DNA of 64,000 nucleotides. Origin: Helianthus annuus (taxonomy: Eukaryota; Streptophyta; Magnoliopsida; Asterales; Asteraceae). The notes beneath the pieces were generated by a model. It had not been told where the DNA came from. It did no database searches and was given only the letters and a program-made list of their open reading frames with translations. The stretch covers positions 89,222,753-89,286,752 of the forward strand of contig NC_035448.2 in assembly GCF_002127325.2 (NCBI RefSeq), in the 5' to 3' direction. The translations under genes and the position numbers were made by a program. This document shows, piece after piece, positions 58,769 to 64,000 of the stretch (position 1 is the first letter of the stretch; every line of letters starts with the position of its first letter).

Positions 58769-59136
58769 CCTAGTCCCACTAGCCTTCCAGTCTCCTAGAC
58801 TGACATTCCTAGTCCCACTAGCCAAATTCCTCCCAGTCTCTAAGACTGACATTTCTAGTCCCACTAGCCAAATTCCTCCCAGTCTCTAAGACTGCTCTAT
58901 CATCCACCTCGACCTCCTAGATCGAGCCTCGGCCTCCATGACCGAGCCTTAGCCTTCATGACTGAGCCTACTCTTCCTAGTCTCACTAGCTATCTACCTC
59001 GATCTCTAAGATCGAGCCTCGGCCTCCAAGACCGAGCCTCGGCCTCCAAGACTGAGCCTAAAACAATAAACATCTACCTCGATCTCTAAGATCGAGCCTC
59101 GGCCTCCAAGACCGAGCCTCAGCCTCCAAGACTGAG
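58769..59136 (-). repeat. Hairpin array in Gypsy-2 leader
   Basis: About 14 short inverted repeats stand in series. Types on the plus strand are CTAGT-CCC-ACTAG, CAGTCT-(C)TA-AGACTG, CTCGATC-TCTAA-GATCGAG and CTCGGCC-TCCAA-GACCGAG. On the element (minus) strand the last types fold into 7-bp stems with 5-base loops (TTAGA or TTGGA). Confidence 0.75.
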
Positions 59137-59286
59137 CAAAAAAAATAATAAATGAAATGTGCTCAACATTTGTTTATAAAAAGGTTTTGGATCTGGACTT
59201 AAGTGGTATGCAGTAAAAATGTTTTCGTGAGAGCCCTAGTGATCATAGTCTAGACTCGAGAAGGAATCCTAGTTCGCTATGATCAG

Positions 59287-59299
59287 AGCTCTGATACCA
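59287..59299 (-). promoter_or_regulatory. Gypsy-2 primer binding site (initiator tRNA-Met)
   Basis: The reverse complement reads TGGTATCAGAGCT, three bases inside the 5' LTR. Confidence 0.92.
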
Positions 59300-60292
59300 A
59301 GCTGTCACACCCTGGCTTTGCGGAAGCGTGGTTAATTTGGTGTGACTTCTTAATACCATAGCTTAATCATAACAAAGCTATATGAAGTAAAAACATGCAA
59401 GATCATCCATTAAGTTTTTAAAAACCAAATACAATACCATTGTCTTTAACGGGAAAATACCCTAGCAACCATAACATTATTCAACAAACAAACAAAACAT
59501 AAATATGGTTTAAAGACTGTGACTTGTCCAGGAAAAAGTCACATTCCCTAAACCCCGGATGACCTCGGAAACTAGTGCAGCGGGAAAACGTGCCATACCG
59601 TGCCAGATCTTTAATTCCCTGAAATACATGTAAGTTGAAAAATCAACAATAATGTTGAGCGAGTTCATGCGAAAGTGAGTAAATAAACCTTTGTATTTAT
59701 CAAAAATCCTGGTATGTAGCAAATAAGGAAAAAAGAGATCACCAATGGTTTGCAAGGCCATTGATACGTGTGAAGTGCAAGTAGGAAGACTCAACCCTTG
59801 CGATTTTGCGTCGGGGCACAAAGTCACCCCGAGGTCCGTTATGCTGGACCTGGGGTTGGGCTCGCTACACCCAGATAGATCTACCGCTTACGTCCCTCGG
59901 TCCTACCATGAGGATTAATGGCCTCCAGTTCCCGCCTACCCACTCACATGATCTAAGTAGTAACCCTCCTTACGCTAACCATACCATGTAAAAAGTACTC
60001 ATAATCATAGTAACATGTATTTCACCCCCGCAGTTTAGAAAACTGAAAACAGTTAAGAGAAAAGGGGGACATGAACTCACAGTCGGTGCGTCTCTACCAA
60101 GTACTCCAAATCAGGCAGCTGAGCAACGACCTACATGTGCTAATTCTATTAGACGGACGGCCGTGCCTTAGCTTTATAGTTTAAGTTTTTGGGAAATAGT
60201 TAGACAACTATTCCGTGTTTACTTTTCGTATATACTTGGTAGTTAATCTCCTTCCCAAGGATGGGGGATTTAATACAAGTGCGTTCGAATTA

Positions 60293-60310
60293 TATCATTA
60301 AGTCTCACTT
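60293..60310. repeat. Left TSD of LINE-2
   Basis: TATCATTAAGTCTCACTT (18 bp) is repeated at 62564-62581. The 3' LTR of Gypsy-2 has a single copy of the site near 49522-49540, with the same flanks. Confidence 0.93.
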
Positions 60311-60319
60311 TTTTTTTGG

Positions 60320-60598
60320 GTAAAGGGTTACCCCGGTGATTCTATTAAAATGCAACCGCAATAAAGTACAAGTAGTGAGAATGTGTTCCACACTAGTTCA
60401 TATACAGGACATGCCCCATATATGTAAAACAAAACAAATCCAAAGACCTATAAAACCCCAAAGACCTAGTCTACTATACATCATGACTCGACATCTAGTA
60501 GACAAACAATGCAAAACACAAACACATAATGTCAACCACCATCATCAAAAATAAAGTGGCCACAAAACCGCAGCCCCTTCAGACGAAAAGCAGACAGT
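60320..60598 (-). other. LINE-2 3' region
   Basis: It is non-coding, about 280 bp, and takes the place where ORF2 would start. On the element strand it begins with ATGGATAG, which corresponds to the ORF2 start in LINE-1 (26579 region), then diverges at once. It ends with the shared tail. Confidence 0.8.
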
Positions 60599-62080
60599 CT
60601 ATCCATTCGAGAACTTGGAAGAAGAGGTGCTTGCCCCTGCTTTTGAAGAAAAAGGATGAGTACCCGATGTCATAAATGCACTAGTTTCGTTGTAGACTTC
60701 TTCGACCTCCTCCTCATCCGATTCCTGCTCGTCCCTCGAAGGTTTCTTCTCAACCCGACCCACGGTGGTACCTCCCTGATTACCAGCCACTCGACCCCCC
60801 ATGTTACCATTACCATCGTCATCTTTAAGACTATCAAAGGGGTTCGACGTTGAAACCTGATTCGAATTTTTCACAGCCGCATTCGGTTTAGGTTTGACAA
60901 CCGGACGATAGACTACCTTAGGTTTTTGATTTTTTATATGAAGCCCTTGAGTAGTAGGTTTCTTCTTTTTAGCACCCACAACCTGAAAATCATCACCTTT
61001 TTTCCCATAATCCCCAATTGGAACAACCTGAGGGTTCTTTGGGCACGAACTATCATCATGACCAAAAACGCAGCAACCCGAACACCTTAAAGGCTCCCAA
61101 TCATATTCAATTTTGACTTCCACCTTAGAATAACCATTACCATCTAAAGATGGAATGGCAACAGTGACACTTCTTTTTAATTCAGCCCCCGCCTGCACTT
61201 CAATAAGAGCTCTCGCGTAACTACTTCTTCCCCAAGAATCAGCACACATCGTAGCAGTATACGTATCCAACAACTTAGGCACCCTTATCTTTGATGCAAT
61301 CAAACTAAGACCATCCTCGGTATAAGCTGTAAGCGGCACATCGTGCATCTTTACCCACACCGGAATAGCTTTAAGATCCTCTTTTTCTAGTTTGATAGAG
61401 GCCGACCACATCTTCAAGATAATCGGAACATTTCTTATCATCCATGGCCCATCCTCTAACATTTTATCCATCCCTTCCTTAGTTTTAAACTTAAAGAAGA
61501 AGAAGCCATTCGCATTCATCATCAATCTATCCAGACCGTACTTAACCCAATTGTTCTTAGCAAAGTAATCCACCACCGGAAACGCTAGCCGTTTACCCAA
61601 GAAATATCCATAGAGAGTGTTTGCATACCTGTCCGTGACTTGCTTAACCGAAGCCAACGGAATAACAACATCAGCTCCATCAACAACCTCAGAAGACTCC
61701 ATCTCCCTAAAATTCACCGGCACCTTCTCCTTCAAGTTCTTTACTGCATTTGCAAAAGATACCGGTTCCGTTGTCACTGAAGGTTGCAAATTCCCCTGAC
61801 CTGCCAAAGCAGCCGCATTGAATTCCAATCTTTGCGCATATCTCTTGGTAGCTTGCTTAATCCCTTCCCAATCAGAAACCCTAGTTGCTGACCGCAGGTT
61901 TTCAGCTTCAATTGGAACTGAATTCTTAACCAATTCATCAATTATGTTAACATTACGAGGTTCTGTTTGAGCCGAGAGATCGTCTATGATTTTAAACCTT
62001 GCTGCAATTTCCTCAAACGTTGCCCTCGGTGTCGCATGAAAATCCTGTTGTTTTCCACCAGAACCACTAACATCATCCAT
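60599..62080 (-). CDS. LINE-2 ORF1: DUF4283 and zinc-knuckle protein
   Basis: It is intact, with 493 codons from ATG 62080. The DUF4283 domain is at about residues 150-310 (YGYFLGKRLAFPVVDYFAKN, GFFFFKFKTKEGM, GPWMIRNVPIIL in turn), with the CCHC-like knuckle CSGCCVFGHDDSSC near residue 340. A basic then acidic disordered tail follows (DEQESDEEEVEEVYNE). Order and spacing are as in LINE-1 ORF1. The product should bind LINE RNA. Confidence 0.92.
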   Translation of the reverse strand: MDDVSGSGGKQQDFHATPRATFEEIAARFKIIDDLSAQTEPRNVNIIDELVKNSVPIEAENLRSATRVSDWEGIKQATKRYAQRLEFNAAALAGQGNLQPSVTTEPVSFANAVKNLKEKVPVNFREMESSEVVDGADVVIPLASVKQVTDRYANTLYGYFLGKRLAFPVVDYFAKNNWVKYGLDRLMMNANGFFFFKFKTKEGMDKMLEDGPWMIRNVPIILKMWSASIKLEKEDLKAIPVWVKMHDVPLTAYTEDGLSLIASKIRVPKLLDTYTATMCADSWGRSSYARALIEVQAGAELKRSVTVAIPSLDGNGYSKVEVKIEYDWEPLRCSGCCVFGHDDSSCPKNPQVVPIGDYGKKGDDFQVVGAKKKKPTTQGLHIKNQKPKVVYRPVVKPKPNAAVKNSNQVSTSNPFDSLKDDDGNGNMGGRVAGNQGGTTVGRVEKKPSRDEQESDEEEVEEVYNETSAFMTSGTHPFSSKAGASTSSSKFSNG

Positions 62081-62563
62081 CCCAAAGTTGGCAGACCCTA
62101 GCAGCCGAAACCCTAGCAGCCGTCACCCAAAATCGATCAAAATCAACTACCGAAAACAATCAGAATTCCGATATTGGATGAAAGATTAGCCGGCAACCCT
62201 GAATTACAGTTGAACAATCAACCTAGTCTTCTTCAACGCGGAACCCTAATCTGATTAGAACTCTAATCAGAATTGGATTCGAGACCCAGATTGAATTCGA
62301 AACCCTAATCTGCCGCAACCTTGATCTGATTGTCATTGAGGATGTGATGCCGAACAGCCGCTCAATACTTTGACAATCAGAGAACAATCAAAATTCAAAA
62401 CCCTAACAAGAAAACGTAAACTGATTTCACCCGATTTTCGTCCAAGGATCGGCTGGAAGAACCCAAAGAAGATAATCAAGATCAATCGATAGCAAGATGA
62501 TCACGAATCTGATAGAGTTTCACGAGAAGCACAAAAATCGCCAAAATCGCCCACCTCTACAGT
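62081..62563 (-). other. LINE-2 5' UTR
   Basis: About 480 bp with several AAACCCTA and ATCTGATT-type segments. On the element strand it starts next to the TSD with GAGGTGGGCGATTTTGGCG. No ORF. Confidence 0.75.
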
Positions 62564-64000
62564 TATCATTAAGTCTCACTTAATATATATTTATTTCTAA
62601 TTCCAAAATATAAACATTTTTCCCAAAAATATTATATTTTTACTTCACAATATTAAAATAATACGTTGATAAGATACGCGTTCATAAATATTTCTGTAAA
62701 ATGCGTAAGTTACGTTTTATCATTCGAGTGGTAATAAATATTACCAGTGTAACTTATATAATTATCGTAGAGGCGTTCGTATTATTTTGGATCTGTTAAC
62801 GTTCGTAAATATTATTTTTACTCTAAAAATAATATTTGTGTATTTTTACAAAATAATCATAAACAGTGTGGTGAAAATATATTTACTAAACATATATATT
62901 TATCACGTTTAGTTTTTGTGAAAATCCCACCTCCGATATTTGTAAATAAAGTCGTGGCGAAACTTATATTTCGAAAACATGTCAAAAGTATTTCTAACAC
63001 TTATAGTGAAAGTATTTCTAAAAATTTTGCCAGAGTTTCCTCTGTAACTGGAGGTGGCCACGCTTTCAAGCGTATCATTTTCTTTTACTAAATCAATTTC
63101 AACAACTTCTTTATTCAATCAAACAATTTCCGACACAACAAACTAGTCGACAAGTATGTAAATCGCATAATTACATGAACTTGTAGTTTTTCCGAAACGA
63201 TAGTGTAAATCACATTATATTTTGTGGATCTTTATATAAAGTAATGTGATCTCGTAAAAACCTCGTTTTTAGAGTAATTCCATCTTTACAACTTCTCGTC
63301 ATCTTTTACAAAGTTTGTTATTTTGTCGAAACTTTTCATTTCACTAGTGTTTACACACTTGTGGTTTATAAAAATCATGCTTGTTAGTGTAAGATCCATT
63401 TTTAGAAAACACGATTTCTTTGACACTTGGTCTTTCGAACATACCACTTGCAGATACGTAGATCTGCTAGTTTTAAACACTATTTCATAAGTAAAATACT
63501 TTTACACAAGTTCATGGTTCGCGTGTGGTTGAGTTTCACCTTTTAACCCTTGTCTCATTCAAAACAAGCTTATGTCAAGATCCATGACCTTAACCAAACC
63601 GGGTTAAATGATGATCCGAGCTACCACAACATAGATCGGGTCTAAATAATCACAACTTTCAATTACTACATCATTTACACAACTAGCGAGCTTTTAACCA
63701 ACATTATTCATGTTTTTAGTAGACTTTTGTGCTTCAAATTGCAAGTTTCCGAATTTTAACCGTTACATAACATATTAACCACTTTAGAATAGTTCAAGAG
63801 AGTGTTTTAAGCATTATACCTCTAGCTCGAGGCTAGGGAAGAATCTATGCGAAAAATGCGTGGATAAAAGCTAGAGAAAGTGGTCCTTCGAACTCCGAGT
63901 GCACCAAGCTTCCTATTACGTGATCCTTGAAGCTTGTACAACCTTGGAATGGAATGATCAAGAATCGAAAATGGTTGTAGAGGGGAAGGGGGTTTCGGCT

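Larger units (their letters stand above)
60311..62563 (-). mobile_element. LINE-2: ORF1-only L1-type element
   Basis: It is 2253 bp, minus strand, with an 18-bp TSD. On the element strand it has a 5' UTR (62563-62081), an intact ORF1 (62080-60599) and a 3' region (60598-60320) ending in the tail GGGGTAACCCTTTACCC plus an A run. There is no endonuclease or RT. The tail matches LINE-1, and ORF1 is homologous but clearly different from LINE-1 ORF1. Confidence 0.92.
48531..64000 (-). mobile_element. Gypsy-2: Tekay/Del-like retrotransposon, right end off the window
   Basis: The 3' LTR is at 48531-51960, gag-pol at 56607-51995, an additional upstream ORF at 58706-57058, the primer site at 59287-59299 and the 5' LTR from 59303 to beyond the window. 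LINE-2 interrupts the 5' LTR. It inserted at the right end of the TG repeat of copy B, so a GT-rich TSD is expected but cannot be told from the microsatellite. Roughly 1 kb of the 5' LTR is missing from view, judged from the position in the 3' LTR (about 50980) that matches base 64000. Confidence 0.92.
59303..64000 (-). repeat. Gypsy-2 5' LTR (partial), split by LINE-2
   Basis: 59303-60310 and 62582-64000 are collinear with 48531 to about 50981 of the 3' LTR. Small differences exist, such as a 15-bp-scale deletion near 63017 and a short deletion near 62655. The two halves are joined by an 18-bp TSD. Confidence 0.92.

Noticed and set aside
48531..60310. Possible assembly duplication, because 48531-49540 and 59303-60310 are nearly identical
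   Set aside because: The two are LTRs of one element with PPT and primer site in the right places and with small sequence differences.

Overview
This window is repeat-dense plant nuclear DNA. It holds two Ty1/copia elements of Sirevirus type (tRNA-iMet primer sites, long gag with two zinc knuckles, extra sequence after pol), two Tekay/Del-like Ty3/gypsy chromoviruses with LTRs over 3 kb, two L1-type LINEs whose ORF1 has a DUF4283 domain and a zinc knuckle, several solo or partial LTRs, and one small tandemly duplicated gene-like unit that may be host DNA. A eudicot is likely. An Asteraceae source is my guess from the style of the elements and is not proven. No rRNA, tRNA, CRISPR or bacterial operon is present.

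Left block (1-30369): one Copia element (Copia-1, minus strand, 3' LTR beyond the left edge) hosts a stack of insertions, each bounded by a target-site duplication (TSD) I could read. A 451-bp solo LTR sits in its gag (ACAAA, 6074-6078 / 20962-20966). A 2.5-kb solo LTR sits in that (TCGTT, 6120-6124 / 20552-20556). A full-length Copia-2, plus strand, sits in that (CCCCT, 7443-7447 / 19333-19337). Independently, LINE-1 (22704-28310, 17-bp TSD) interrupts the N-terminal part of the same gag. Copia-2 is the youngest of the stack: its 412-bp LTRs differ at one base. Yet its gag carries stops and a frameshift and its integrase is deleted. Its last ORF, 865 codons between pol and the 3' LTR, is open and has its own promoter-like upstream region.

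Middle block (30370-35992 and 47894-48530): a ~2-kb unit occurs twice, with a diverged third fragment between. It encodes an unrecognised basic/acidic protein with an internal duplication, and each copy is broken by a different mutation. A Copia-like LTR remnant and a long TA/TG microsatellite lie here.

Right block (35998-64000): Gypsy-1 (35998-47888, TSD TATAA) is inserted in the second copy of the unit. Gypsy-2 (48531 to beyond 64000) is inserted at the TG microsatellite of that copy. LINE-2 (60311-62563, 18-bp TSD) is inserted in the 5' LTR of Gypsy-2; the other LTR of Gypsy-2 preserves the empty site. LINE-2 carries an intact ORF1 but no ORF2. Gypsy-2 also has an extra Pro/Asp-rich ORF upstream of gag and, before it, an array of small hairpins in its leader.

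No intact autonomous element is present: every gag-pol has at least one stop, frameshift or deletion. Intact reading frames are Copia-2 ORF3, the Copia-2 RT-RNase H segment, LINE-1 ORF1 and LINE-2 ORF1.
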